A DNA stretch of 64,000 bases from Chryseobacterium rhizoplanae (GCF_900182655.1 NZ_FXTC01000009.1:144566-208565), one strand, 5' to 3'; shown: positions 1 through 9,483, numbered from the stretch's first letter. The notes: generated from the letters alone by a model not told the origin. Made by a program: numbers and translations.

Positions 1-1
1 A

Positions 2-244
2 GTAGGAGAAAAGATAACAAGTTATCTACCGGACAGTAATTGGCTTACCCTGTTATATGTTTTAGCCTGTTTAGGACTATCCGCCTATATGACGATCTAT
101 TTCTTTGTTGCCCATCACAGGGTATATGAAACAAAAAAAAGAACGAGTATACTGAAAGGGTTGCTACTATTTATTATTAACTATATCGGATTACTCCTGA
201 TGTTTATGGTACTGATGTACCTAAGCTTTGTTATGCTTCATTAA
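2..244 (+). CDS. C-terminal part of a membrane protein (5' end outside window)
   Basis: An open frame enters from the left edge and ends at a TAA at 242-244, giving about 80 residues. Two hydrophobic stretches are visible, one around residues 17-38 and one around 53-78, separated by a basic loop rich in Lys and Arg. This is typical of an inner-membrane protein ending just after its last helix. No motif identifies the family; a DUF3667-type membrane protein would fit but is only a guess. The stop overlaps the stop of the convergent gene at 241-573 by a few bases. Confidence 0.6.
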   Translation, partial: VGEKITSYLPDSNWLTLLYVLACLGLSAYMTIYFFVAHHRVYETKKRTSILKGLLLFIINYIGLLLMFMVLMYLSFVMLH

Positions 245-573
245 TTTCTAAGGGATTTATTTCCTCTGAAGCTTGCAAATAAATAATACGCAACGAAAAC
301 GGTAGAAAATTTCAGGATAGAAGGAATCGCTAATTCAAGATTAAAAATTAAAGCTCCTACAAGAACAAGAATTCCCATCCCTACAAATGACAGCCCTAAT
401 TTCTTAGGCAGCGAAAAATTGGGTGTGTCCAGATAATAGGCAAGTCCCCAGGCAGAACCAAAGGCCACAGCATAATAAATATCAAGTCCGATATTCTCTG
501 AACTTAAAAAGAAATAATTGATCAGGAAGCTAATTATGGTTCCTAATCCGAAGTACATCAAAGCTTTTTGCAT
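241..573 (-). CDS. Small integral membrane protein of unknown function
   Basis: A 110-residue protein starting MQKALMYFGLG with about four hydrophobic segments (roughly residues 4-24, 30-48, 60-82, 85-103) and a basic C-terminus. The frame is open further upstream to 717, but that extension is polar and unlike a membrane protein. A TAnnTTTG promoter box at 592-599 lies 18 bases before the ATG at 573, so this start is preferred. No family was recognised. It is convergent with the gene at the left edge and divergent from icmF. Confidence 0.6.
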   Translation of the reverse strand: MQKALMYFGLGTIISFLINYFFLSSENIGLDIYYAVAFGSAWGLAYYLDTPNFSLPKKLGLSFVGMGILVLVGALIFNLELAIPSILKFSTVFVAYYLFASFRGNKSLRN

Positions 574-591
574 GTCTGTAAAAATATTCTG

Positions 592-599
592 CAAAAGTA
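592..599 (-). promoter_or_regulatory. TAnnTTTG promoter box for the small membrane protein
   Basis: On the minus strand the sequence reads TACTTTTG, an exact match to the Bacteroidetes -7 box. It ends 18 bases before the ATG at 573. No clear TTG element is seen about 19 bases upstream. Confidence 0.5.
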
Positions 600-787
600 G
601 AGAATTTAATTTGAGAATGTAAAGATGGGTGTCTTTGAAAACGAAGTCACTGCAACTTGTTTTAACTCTGTGGTTTCCCAACTTTCCAGGTATCCAACCC
701 AAAAAGGGGATATACAATTAAATAAATACAATCAATCAACTGACAATCAAAAGGATAAAATCAAACACGCGGTTCTTTTTTTATTGT

Positions 788-795
788 TATATTTG
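788..795 (+). promoter_or_regulatory. TAnnTTTG promoter box for icmF
   Basis: TATATTTG matches the Bacteroidetes -7 consensus and lies 27 bases before the icmF ATG, implying a leader of about 24 bases. Confidence 0.55.
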
Positions 796-822
796 AGAAC
801 TTAGAAACTTTCTAGAATTTTT

Positions 823-3800
823 ATGGAAACCCAAAAATATACTCCAACCAACAAGGTAAGAATCGTAACTGCTGCCTCATTATTTGATGGGCATGATGCT
901 GCGATCAATATTATGCGTCGTGTTATTCAGGGAACAGGATGCGAAGTGATCCATTTAGGACACGATAAATCAGCAGAGGAAGTTGTAAATACAGCAATCC
1001 AGGAAGATGCCAATGCTATTGCATTAACTTCATATCAGGGAGGTCACACAGAATATTTCAAATATATCTATGACCTTTTGAGAGAAAAAAATTCACCACA
1101 GATCAAAATTTTTGGCGGCGGCGGCGGTGTAATTCTTCCGGAAGAGATCAAAGACCTGATGTCTTATGGAATAGACAGAATTTATTCTCCGGATGACGGC
1201 CGTGAACTCGGGCTTCAGGGAATGATTGATGATCTTGTACACAGATCAGATTTTGCAACAGGAAAAGATGTAACTGCAAAAGATCTGGATGCCATCAGCT
1301 TTGAAAACTCAACAAGCATCGCCAGCATTATCTCTGCTGTTGAAAACTTCTCAGAAGAAAAACCTGAGCTTGTAAAAGCAATTGATGAAAAGTCTAAAGA
1401 TTTAACCATTCCAATTATTGGTATTACAGGTACCGGAGGAGCTGGTAAATCTTCTTTAACAGATGAATTGGTAAGACGTTTCTTACGTTCAAATACTGAT
1501 AAAAAAATCGCCATTATCTCCATTGACCCTTCGAAAAAGAAAACCGGAGGGGCTTTATTAGGAGACAGAATCCGTATGAACGCGATCAACGATCCTAGAG
1601 TTTATATGCGTTCTATGGCCACCAGAGAAAATAACGTTTCCGTTTCTCCATTCATTCATTCTGCATTGAATGTACTGAAGCTGGCTCATCCTGATGTCAT
1701 CATCCTTGAAACGTCAGGGATCGGACAGTCTGGTTCAGAAGTTTCAGATTTTGCCGATGTTTCTATGTATGTAATGACTCCTGAATATGGAGCGTCTACA
1801 CAGCTGGAAAAAATCGACATGCTAGACTACGCAGATCTTGTAGCCTTAAACAAATCTGACAAAAGAGGAGCTCTTGATGCTCTTCAGGCTGTAAGAAAAC
1901 AGTTCCAGAGAAACCACCTTCTATGGGAAAGCCCATTGGAAGACATGCCTGTATATGCTACAAAAGCATCTCAGTTTAATGACCACGGAACAACGGAACT
2001 ATACAACAGGTTAATTTCTAAAGTAAACGAAAAATTTGCTGATTTAAAACTAAACGCATTTGTAGAGCAGGAAATCACAGACGAGGTAACCATTATTCCA
2101 CCAAAAAGAGTTCGTTACCTTTCTGAAATCGTTGAAAACAACAAACAATATGACGCCAATATTGAAAAGCAGGCTGAACTGGCCAGAACAATGTATCATA
2201 TTGAAGGCGTAAAAAATATAATTTCCAATGAGGTTTTGGATGCTGAATATCAAAAGGCAGAAAAACACCTTCAACAGGAAAATATAGACTTCCTGAAAAC
2301 CTGGGATGATACGAAAAAAGCTTTCCAGGCAGAATTCTATTCTTATTTTGTAAGAGGAAAAGAGATTAAGGTAGAAACTTCCACAGAATCTTTATCCCAT
2401 TTGAGAATTCCAAAAATTGCATTGCCAAAATACACTGACTGGGGTGATCTGATCAAATGGAAAGGACAAGAAAACCTTCCGGGAAGCTTCCCTTATACGG
2501 CGGGAATTTATCCGTTCAAGAGAACTGGTGAAGATCCGACAAGGATGTTTGCGGGAGAAGGAGGCCCCGAAAGAACCAATAGAAGATTCCATTATGTTTC
2601 TGCAGAAATGCCTGCAAAACGTTTATCCACAGCTTTTGACTCTGTAACATTATATGGTCAGGATCCTGCTTTACCACCGGATATTTACGGAAAAATCGGA
2701 AATGCAGGGGTTTCTATCGCGACATTGGATGATGCTAAAAAATTGTATTCCGGATTTGATCTGGTGAATGCACTGACTTCAGTTTCAATGACCATCAACG
2801 GTCCTGCACCAATGCTACTGGCTTTCTTTATGAATGCTGCCATCGATCAGAATGTTGAAAAATATATCAAAGAAAACGGTTTAGAAGCTAAAGTAGAGGC
2901 TAAACTTAAGGAAAAATTTGACGATAAAGGTTTAGAAAGACCCAAATACAAAGGTGAACTTCCTCCATCCAATAATGGTTTAGGATTACAGCTTTTAGGA
3001 TTAACGGGTGATGAAGTAATTCCTGCAGATGTATATGCAGAAATTAAGGCTAAAACGATTGCTACCGTTCGTGGTACCGTTCAGGCTGACATCTTAAAAG
3101 AAGACCAGGCTCAGAATACATGTATCTTCTCTACTGAATTTGCCCTTAGACTCATGGGTGACGTTCAGGAATATTTCATCAGAGAGAAGGTGAGAAACTT
3201 CTACTCTGTGTCCATTTCAGGATATCATATTGCTGAAGCAGGAGCAAACCCTGTTTCTCAGTTAGCATTTACACTGGCCAACGGTTTCACTTATGTGGAA
3301 TATTACTTAAGCCGTGGAATGGATATCAATGATTTTGCACCAAACTTATCTTTCTTCTTCTCCAACGGTATCGACCCTGAGTATTCAGTAATCGGGCGTG
3401 TGGCAAGGAGAATCTGGGCAAAAGCTATGAAATTAAAATACGGAGCTGACGAAAGAAGCCAGATGCTGAAATACCACATCCAGACTTCAGGACGTTCTCT
3501 GCACGCTCAGGAAATTGATTTCAATGATATCAGAACAACTCTTCAGGCGCTGTATGCAATCTATGATAACTGTAACTCACTCCACACCAATGCTTATGAT
3601 GAAGCAATCACGACTCCTACTGAGCAATCGGTAAGAAGAGCGATGGCAATCCAGTTAATCATCAATAAAGAATTAGGATTGGCTAAAAACGAAAATCCGC
3701 TTCAGGGATCATTTATCATTGAAGAATTAACGGATCTTGTGGAAGAAGCTGTATATACAGAATTCGACAGAATCACAGAAAGAGGCGGTGTTCTTGGAGC

Positions 3801-4170
3801 AATGGAAACAATGTATCAGCGTTCAAAAATCCAGGAAGAATCTATGCATTACGAATGGTTGAAACACACAGGTGAATATCCGATTATCGGGGTAAATACT
3901 TTCTTAGGAAAAGACGGTTCACCAACTGTTTTACCAGGAGAAGTTATCCGTTCTACAGAAGAGGAAAAACAGGCACAGATTGAATCTCTGCACAACTTCC
4001 AGCAAGCAAACGACAGCAGATCTGAAGAAGCTCTGAAACAACTTCAACATGCAGCCATCAACCAGCAAAACTTATTTGAAGTGATGATGGATGCTGTAAA
4101 ATACTGTTCTTTAGGACAAATTACCAATGCCTTATTTGAAGTGGGTGGTAAATACAGAAGAAACATGTAG
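823..4170 (+). CDS. icmF: Fused isobutyryl-CoA mutase with G-protein chaperone domain (IcmF)
   Basis: A 1115-residue adenosylcobalamin enzyme that interconverts isobutyryl-CoA and n-butyryl-CoA. The order is the IcmF order. Residues 1-140 are a B12-binding domain with LFDGHDAA, where His24 would be the lower cobalt ligand. Residues 195-400 are a MeaB-like GTPase domain with Walker A GTGGAGKS at 203-210. A linker follows, and residues 520-1100 form the mutase barrel. Two substrate-pocket positions look like isobutyryl-CoA rather than methylmalonyl-CoA mutase: Phe565 in YPFKR, and Gln764 in QAQNT where methylmalonyl-CoA mutase has Arg. Many databases label such proteins methylmalonyl-CoA mutase; the fused order and these residues argue against that. 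It stands alone, with its own promoter and terminator. Confidence 0.93.
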   Translation: METQKYTPTNKVRIVTAASLFDGHDAAINIMRRVIQGTGCEVIHLGHDKSAEEVVNTAIQEDANAIALTSYQGGHTEYFKYIYDLLREKNSPQIKIFGGGGGVILPEEIKDLMSYGIDRIYSPDDGRELGLQGMIDDLVHRSDFATGKDVTAKDLDAISFENSTSIASIISAVENFSEEKPELVKAIDEKSKDLTIPIIGITGTGGAGKSSLTDELVRRFLRSNTDKKIAIISIDPSKKKTGGALLGDRIRMNAINDPRVYMRSMATRENNVSVSPFIHSALNVLKLAHPDVIILETSGIGQSGSEVSDFADVSMYVMTPEYGASTQLEKIDMLDYADLVALNKSDKRGALDALQAVRKQFQRNHLLWESPLEDMPVYATKASQFNDHGTTELYNRLISKVNEKFADLKLNAFVEQEITDEVTIIPPKRVRYLSEIVENNKQYDANIEKQAELARTMYHIEGVKNIISNEVLDAEYQKAEKHLQQENIDFLKTWDDTKKAFQAEFYSYFVRGKEIKVETSTESLSHLRIPKIALPKYTDWGDLIKWKGQENLPGSFPYTAGIYPFKRTGEDPTRMFAGEGGPERTNRRFHYVSAEMPAKRLSTAFDSVTLYGQDPALPPDIYGKIGNAGVSIATLDDAKKLYSGFDLVNALTSVSMTINGPAPMLLAFFMNAAIDQNVEKYIKENGLEAKVEAKLKEKFDDKGLERPKYKGELPPSNNGLGLQLLGLTGDEVIPADVYAEIKAKTIATVRGTVQADILKEDQAQNTCIFSTEFALRLMGDVQEYFIREKVRNFYSVSISGYHIAEAGANPVSQLAFTLANGFTYVEYYLSRGMDINDFAPNLSFFFSNGIDPEYSVIGRVARRIWAKAMKLKYGADERSQMLKYHIQTSGRSLHAQEIDFNDIRTTLQALYAIYDNCNSLHTNAYDEAITTPTEQSVRRAMAIQLIINKELGLAKNENPLQGSFIIEELTDLVEEAVYTEFDRITERGGVLGAMETMYQRSKIQEESMHYEWLKHTGEYPIIGVNTFLGKDGSPTVLPGEVIRSTEEEKQAQIESLHNFQQANDSRSEEALKQLQHAAINQQNLFEVMMDAVKYCSLGQITNALFEVGGKYRRNM

Positions 4171-4201
4171 TCCGCAACTGGACATACATTTTTTATAAAT
4201 T

Positions 4202-4233
4202 AAACCTCAAAGGATTTCTTTGAGGTTTTTTTT
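4202..4233 (+). terminator. Intrinsic terminator of icmF
   Basis: An 11-bp perfect stem (AAACCTCAAAG with CTTTGAGGTTT) with a 5-base loop, followed by a T run. It lies 31 bases after the icmF stop and separates icmF from the AT-rich island. Confidence 0.85.
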
Positions 4234-4259
4234 ATTACTTTAGAAAAAATAAAATAACC

Positions 4260-6353
4260 ATGAGTTTTAAATTAATTGCAATACAACCCTTACATGGACA
4301 TAATGCAAATTTTATAAAAAATTTACATCCAAATACAGTTTATCAGTTTTATAGTGATTATCAATTTAATAAAAATAAATCAGGAAATATAACCGAAGTT
4401 ATTTATAAAGAAAGAGTTCCTAAAAGCCTTTACGAGGAAAAAGTAAACATTTCAGCTATTGTTGGTAAAAATGGGAGTGGCAAAAGTGCTTTAGTTGAAT
4501 TATTATACGTGACTTTTTATAAAATTTCGAGAATACTTGAAATTCTAGATGCTGAAGAGACTGATTTTTCAGAAATTGAAGATTTTAAACCTGAAATCTT
4601 CGAAATTGCGTTTGGGCATTTTAAACAAATATTTGAAAATAAGACTATTGAAAATAGAGACTCAAACCTTAAAGAGTCTGCAAAAAATTTAGTTGGGAAT
4701 TTAAATAGATTTACAAGACCAAAGACAAAGTTTAAAGAATATGATAAATACACTACAGATTTAGGTATTAATATTTTCTATGAAATTGAAAATGAAATCT
4801 TTTGTTTAGGTATTAAAGAAGAGTCATTATTTCTTTTTTCCTACACTAATGGTACAATAGATATTTCCACTAAAATCAAGTTAAGAGAAAATGCTAAAAA
4901 AATATTCTACAACTTAGTTATTAATTACTCAATATATGGATTAAATTCTGAAGAATCTGGAAATTGGATTGAAAAATTATTTCACAAAAATGATTCATAT
5001 CAAACACCTATTGTAATAAATCCTTTTAGAGATAAGGGAAATATAGATATTAACACTGAAAATTATCTAGTTAGACAAAGATTACTTGCAATTGTCTTCA
5101 GTAAAGAAATTATTCATTCTAATGAATTAATTGAAAACAAAACTATCCAAAAAATAAAATTTAGATATCGTAATAAATCTAATTATGAGTATAATTTAAA
5201 TGAACCAACCTTTATAAATAACATTTTTCCCAAACTATATCAAAAATTTTTTAATGAGGTATTTATTGATTATAAACAAGAAACTATTTATCAAGAAAGT
5301 GTCATATATATAATTAACAAGATTTGTTCTATTACTGAAAGATATAATACTTTTTCCGAATTTAAAGATTTTGATTCTGGAGATGAAGAGCAATTGGAAG
5401 GTTTAGTTAATTTATTATATGAAGACAGAAGTCATATCACATTAAAATTAAGGCAAGCATTAAATTTTTATAAATATCAAAACTATATAGATTCTCAAAC
5501 CGTTAATTTACAAGAATATAATCAAGAGTATACATTTAAAGAAATATTTGATAAGATAAACAGCCAAATAACTTTACCTGATGATCATTTATTTACATAT
5601 TTAATAGAATATCTACCTCCATCATTTATTGATATTGAATTATATTTTGATGAAGATGAAAATAATTCTTTATCGAATTTAAGTTCTGGCGAAAAACAAA
5701 GAATTTATAGTCTTAATTCGATTATCTACCATCTAAGAAATTTACTATCAGTCAATTTTAATAGAAAAAAAGAAGATTTAATAATATATAGTAACTTTAA
5801 TATTATCCTTGATGAAATCGAACTATATTATCACCCTGAGCAACAAAAATCTTTTGTAAAAGATTTGTTAGATTATATAAAAAAAATAGACTTTAAAGAC
5901 CTTTATAAGGACTACATTCCAAATATAAATATTTTATTCATAACTCATTCACCTTTTATACTTTCTGATATTCCGAAACAGAATGTTTTATTTCTAAAAA
6001 AAGGATTGCCAAGTGAAGATTTTTCAAATAAAAATACATTTGGAGCAAATATCAATGATTTATTATCTAATAGTTTTTTCTTTGAACATAATGATAGTAA
6101 ACTTTTGATGGGTGAATTTGCAAAAAACAAAATTAATGAAATAATTGATTGGCTTAATGAAAAAGAAGTATCATCTGAAAACAAAAAAGAGTATAAAAGA
6201 ATTATAGATTTAATTGATGAACCACTGCTAAAAAATAAACTTGAAGAAATGTATTTTTCTCGCTTTCCAAATGAGTTTGATGAAAAACTTGAAATTGAAA
6301 AACTAAAAGTGAGAGCTATTGAATTAGGTCTAAAAATTAAAGAAAATGATTAA
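4260..6353 (+). CDS. SMC/ABC-like AAA ATPase of a probable Septu-type defence system (PtuA-like)
   Basis: A 697-residue cytosolic ATPase of the RecF/SMC/ABC superfamily. Walker A GKNGSGKS is at residues 69-76, an ABC signature LSSGEKQ at 474-480, Walker B ending in Asp518-Glu519 of ILDEIEL, and a switch histidine at His563 of FITHSPF. About 390 residues lie between Walker A and the signature, as in AAA_21-type defence ATPases. It overlaps the following HNH nuclease gene by 8 bases, so the two are co-translated. An ATPase of this class paired with an HNH protein is the Septu (PtuA/PtuB) arrangement. The protein is longer than the PtuA proteins I know, so it could be a related OLD/RecF-like system. 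The DNA is far more AT-rich than its flanks, which suggests transfer. Confidence 0.75.
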   Translation: MSFKLIAIQPLHGHNANFIKNLHPNTVYQFYSDYQFNKNKSGNITEVIYKERVPKSLYEEKVNISAIVGKNGSGKSALVELLYVTFYKISRILEILDAEETDFSEIEDFKPEIFEIAFGHFKQIFENKTIENRDSNLKESAKNLVGNLNRFTRPKTKFKEYDKYTTDLGINIFYEIENEIFCLGIKEESLFLFSYTNGTIDISTKIKLRENAKKIFYNLVINYSIYGLNSEESGNWIEKLFHKNDSYQTPIVINPFRDKGNIDINTENYLVRQRLLAIVFSKEIIHSNELIENKTIQKIKFRYRNKSNYEYNLNEPTFINNIFPKLYQKFFNEVFIDYKQETIYQESVIYIINKICSITERYNTFSEFKDFDSGDEEQLEGLVNLLYEDRSHITLKLRQALNFYKYQNYIDSQTVNLQEYNQEYTFKEIFDKINSQITLPDDHLFTYLIEYLPPSFIDIELYFDEDENNSLSNLSSGEKQRIYSLNSIIYHLRNLLSVNFNRKKEDLIIYSNFNIILDEIELYYHPEQQKSFVKDLLDYIKKIDFKDLYKDYIPNINILFITHSPFILSDIPKQNVLFLKKGLPSEDFSNKNTFGANINDLLSNSFFFEHNDSKLLMGEFAKNKINEIIDWLNEKEVSSENKKEYKRIIDLIDEPLLKNKLEEMYFSRFPNEFDEKLEIEKLKVRAIELGLKIKEND

Positions 6354-7254
6354 TATAATACCAACAAAAGAAGCAATTGATTTTCATGAATCGAAAATCA
6401 GCATTTTTTTTGAAAAAATAATTTCTGATGGTTACATTTTAAGAAATAGAAAACAAAAAAAATTACCTGATACTTTTATCAGATTTTTATCAGATTACAA
6501 AGAAGATTTAATATCTGGGACACCGCAGCGTTTACAAGAAATCAATGAAGAATTCAAAAAAAAACATTTCTCAAATTATCATAAAGATTTGATTAAAAGT
6601 ACATTTATTCAAACAGGCTATACTAATTTCCAAAAGAACCACGCAAAGGAGTTTTTAAGTAAATTAAATATTGATTCTTGTGTTTATTGTAATAGAAATT
6701 ACACTTTAGATATTGTAAAGAATAGAACTAGGGCTGAACTAGACCATTGGTTTCCAAAAGAAAGTCATTATGTTTTAGCCTTATCTTTTTATAATCTTAT
6801 ACCAAGTTGTCATTCATGCAACCATATTAAACATAATAATAGTCCTGAAGGAGGATGGGAAAATGCAATTATAAATATTAATCATCCTTATTCAAAAGAT
6901 ACAAATCAAAGTTTTACATTTAATTATATTTTAAAGGATTTAAAAACTCCCAAGACAATTACAAGGTATAATGAAACCAATTTAAAAGTAAAAAAAACTT
7001 TGGATTTTAATAAAACAAGAGAGATTTATGATACCCATTCTGATAGAGAATTAATAGACTTATATAATTTAAGGTATAAATATTCTGATAATTATTTAAA
7101 AATATTAATTGATAGCTTTCAAAATTTCACTACAAAACATGAGGCTTACAAATTATTGTTTGGTATTGAAGTTGAGGAAAAAGATTACCATAAACGTCCA
7201 TTCAGTAAATTCAAAAAAGATATTATTGATGAACTATTAAAAAACACTTATTAA
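6346..7254 (+). CDS. HNH endonuclease partner of the ATPase (PtuB-like)
   Basis: A 302-residue protein with a zinc-bound HNH nuclease core. The first Cys pair is Cys112/Cys115 (CVYC), the catalytic Asp-His is Asp133-His134 in LDHWFPK, Asn150 lies in FYNLIPSC, and the second pair is Cys155/Cys158. The spacing CxxC - DHxxPK - NLxPxCxxCN is that of PtuB-like and related defence HNH proteins. The first 105 residues and the last 130 match nothing I recognise and may bind the ATPase. It overlaps the ATPase gene by 8 bases and shares its very high AT content. The predicted role is cutting DNA, or possibly tRNA, when the ATPase is triggered by phage; the target is inferred, not seen. Confidence 0.75.
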   Translation: MINIIPTKEAIDFHESKISIFFEKIISDGYILRNRKQKKLPDTFIRFLSDYKEDLISGTPQRLQEINEEFKKKHFSNYHKDLIKSTFIQTGYTNFQKNHAKEFLSKLNIDSCVYCNRNYTLDIVKNRTRAELDHWFPKESHYVLALSFYNLIPSCHSCNHIKHNNSPEGGWENAIININHPYSKDTNQSFTFNYILKDLKTPKTITRYNETNLKVKKTLDFNKTREIYDTHSDRELIDLYNLRYKYSDNYLKILIDSFQNFTTKHEAYKLLFGIEVEEKDYHKRPFSKFKKDIIDELLKNTY

Positions 7255-7285
7255 TAAACTACCAATGAGGCTTGTTATTTTTACA

Positions 7286-7996
7286 ATGAAACCAAAAGCT
7301 TTATTCAACTGGAGCAGCGGAAAAGATTCTGCTTTTGCCCTTTATAAGATACTACAGGAAGATCAATATGAGATTTCTACACTGCTTACAAGTATTACTC
7401 AGGAATTTCAAAGGATTTCCATGCATGGAGTTCATATTTCTCTGTTGGAAAAACAGGCAGAAAGTCTCGGAATTCCATTGATTAAAATGGAGCTTCCTAA
7501 AGAACCGTCAATGGAAGAATACCAGCAAATCATGAGTACAACAATGACCGGAATTCAGGCTCAGGGAATTACCCATTCCGTTTTCGGTGATATTTTCCTG
7601 GAAGATCTGCGAAAATACAGAGAAGATCAATTAAATGCTGTCGGTATGAAAGCCGTATTTCCCCTGTGGAAACAAGATACATCCAACCTCATCCGTGAAT
7701 TTTTAGATCTTGGTTTTAAAACCATTGTAACCTGCGTCAACGGAACTTATCTGGATAAAAGCTTTGCAGGACGGATTATTGATCAGAAATTCATAGATGA
7801 TCTTCCTGAAAATGTAGATCCATGCGGAGAAAATGGAGAGTTTCATACCTTCACTTTTGATGGCCCTATTTTTAAAAATCCTGTTCAATTTGAAATTGGA
7901 GAAACCGTCAAAAAGACTTATCCTAAACCTAAAATAACTCCTGAAGAAGAAGACAGCGAATATGTTTTCTGGTTTTGTGATCTGCTGATAAAATAA
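7286..7996 (+). CDS. ATP-binding protein of the Dph6 / diphthine-ammonia ligase family
   Basis: A 236-residue adenine-nucleotide alpha-hydrolase-fold protein. The PP-loop SSGKDS stands near the N-terminus (residues 10-15), followed by conserved features of the family: FGDIFLEDLRKYRE, an NGTYLD stretch and the C-terminal DPCGENGEFHTF segment. Eukaryotic and archaeal members amidate diphthine on elongation factor 2. Bacteria lack diphthamide, so the bacterial substrate is unknown. The start at 7286 (MKPKALFNW) matches where the domain begins; an ATG at 7265 would add seven residues. It follows the AT-rich defence pair by about 30 bases but has ordinary base composition, so it probably belongs to the old chromosomal backbone. 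Confidence 0.8.
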   Translation: MKPKALFNWSSGKDSAFALYKILQEDQYEISTLLTSITQEFQRISMHGVHISLLEKQAESLGIPLIKMELPKEPSMEEYQQIMSTTMTGIQAQGITHSVFGDIFLEDLRKYREDQLNAVGMKAVFPLWKQDTSNLIREFLDLGFKTIVTCVNGTYLDKSFAGRIIDQKFIDDLPENVDPCGENGEFHTFTFDGPIFKNPVQFEIGETVKKTYPKPKITPEEEDSEYVFWFCDLLIK

Positions 7997-8025
7997 GCCT
8001 GTGAATATTAATCCACAGGCTTTTT
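7995..8025. terminator. Bidirectional terminator between convergent genes
   Basis: A 9-bp stem (AAGCCTGTG with CACAGGCTT) with a 10-base loop and a following T run, lying between the stops of the Dph6-like gene and the PLP decarboxylase. Confidence 0.8.
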
Positions 8026-8032
8026 CAATATA

Positions 8033-9442
8033 TTATTGTATTTCAGCAATGATTTCATTCATGAGATCAAATACCTGTCTGATATCTTTTTCACTGGTCA
8101 TCCAGTTTACAAAAGCGGCTCTTATTCCTTTATGCTGATTATAAAAAGTAGGTGTCATAAAAACTTTTCCCGTGTCATTAAGCTTTTCAAGAAATTGTTC
8201 TACCTCATTCTGTCTTGTATCATCTTTTAATGTAAAACAGACCGTATTCAATCTTACCGGAGCCAGCAGTTTAAAATCATGACTGTTCTCAATCATCTGG
8301 CCAAACTGTTGTGCCCATGTTATATTATTATCTACAATCTCCTGGTAACCTTTCTTCCCATATGCCATGAGAGAGAACCATGCCGGAAGAGCCTTTAATC
8401 TCCTTGAGTTTTCAGGAAGGAAATTTAAATAGCTGAAATTCTCCAACGGATCGCCCAGATAAGGAGCATTGGAGTTTTGAAAAGTTTCTACCTGTAAAAT
8501 TTTATATTGCTCTTTAATCAGAAATACTGCACTTTCATAAGGGACATTCAACCATTTGTGGCAATCTACTGTAATACTGTCGGCATATTCCCACCCTTCC
8601 ACAAGATGCTGATGCGTTTCCGAACAAGCTGCAAAACCACCGAAAGCAGCATCAATGTGCCACCAGAAATTGTATTTTTCTTTTAACCTGCTGATCGCTT
8701 TAAAATCATCAAAATCCACCGTATTTACTGTTCCTCCGCTTGAAATTAATATAAATGGGCCACCATTAAGCTTCAGAATATTTTCTTCCAGATCTTTGAT
8801 ATGGATTGCTTCACGGTTTCCTTCTTCCGTTTTGATCTTAATGATATTACCGCTGCCAAGTCCCAATAGTGACAATGATTTTATTGAAGATGAGTGAGGT
8901 GTCGCCGTAAGTACCTTTACTGTTCCGGAAACGCCTTCTTTGGCAATATCTCTTCCCTGCTCTTTTCCCAGCCATTGACGACCAACAGCCAAACAGGTAA
9001 AATTAGACATCGTAGCTCCCGATACAAAACCTCCCAGAAAGCTTTCCGGAAGCTGAAGAAGTTTCAGTAAAAGCTGTATGGTTTCCATCTCTATTTTTGC
9101 GGAAGCATCTCCCTGCTCTGTTACTGACTGGGGATTCTGGTCATAAACCGTCGTCAGCCAGTCACCTGCTATCGATGCCGGTGTAGCTCCTCCTGTTACA
9201 AATCCCCAATATCTCGGCCCTCCCGATCCAACCATGGTCGGTTCAAATTTTTCATTAAAAACCCTTAAAGCTTCTTCTGTTCCTAATCCTGATTCCGGAA
9301 GCTCCTGCCTCTCCGATATAGTATTATTGATTACTGATGTTAATCTTTCTTCAATAGAATTCAGGTAATCTGTTCCCTGTTCTTTGATGATATTCAGCAG
9401 ATTTCCGATGTTTGCTGAATCATTTTTCAAGTGTTCATTCAT
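8033..9442 (-). CDS. Group II pyridoxal-phosphate-dependent amino acid decarboxylase
   Basis: A 469-residue cytosolic enzyme of the aspartate-aminotransferase fold, related to aromatic-amino-acid, glutamate and diaminobutyrate decarboxylases. The cofactor-binding lysine is Lys296 in DCHKWLN; upstream lie HIDAAFGGF, which holds the Asp that pairs with the pyridine nitrogen, and the SGATMSN phosphate-binding region. The length is typical. The substrate cannot be told from sequence alone; aromatic amino acids or 2,4-diaminobutyrate are likely candidates. It is monocistronic, with a TAnnTTTG box at 9476-9483 and a shared terminator downstream. Confidence 0.85.
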   Translation of the reverse strand: MNEHLKNDSANIGNLLNIIKEQGTDYLNSIEERLTSVINNTISERQELPESGLGTEEALRVFNEKFEPTMVGSGGPRYWGFVTGGATPASIAGDWLTTVYDQNPQSVTEQGDASAKIEMETIQLLLKLLQLPESFLGGFVSGATMSNFTCLAVGRQWLGKEQGRDIAKEGVSGTVKVLTATPHSSSIKSLSLLGLGSGNIIKIKTEEGNREAIHIKDLEENILKLNGGPFILISSGGTVNTVDFDDFKAISRLKEKYNFWWHIDAAFGGFAACSETHQHLVEGWEYADSITVDCHKWLNVPYESAVFLIKEQYKILQVETFQNSNAPYLGDPLENFSYLNFLPENSRRLKALPAWFSLMAYGKKGYQEIVDNNITWAQQFGQMIENSHDFKLLAPVRLNTVCFTLKDDTRQNEVEQFLEKLNDTGKVFMTPTFYNQHKGIRAAFVNWMTSEKDIRQVFDLMNEIIAEIQ

Positions 9443-9475
9443 ATTTTGTGATACATTTTCTCTATCAAATGTATT

Positions 9476-9483
9476 AAATGCTC
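9476..9483 (-). promoter_or_regulatory. TAnnTTTG promoter box for the PLP decarboxylase
   Basis: The minus strand reads TACATTTG, 33 bases before the ATG at 9442. A TTG lies 16 bases further upstream, slightly closer than the usual spacing. Confidence 0.45.

Noticed and set aside
1113..1126. A run of GGC repeats in icmF that might be taken for a microsatellite or slippage site.
   Set aside because: It encodes the conserved Gly-rich loop (FGGGGG) of the B12-binding domain and keeps the frame.
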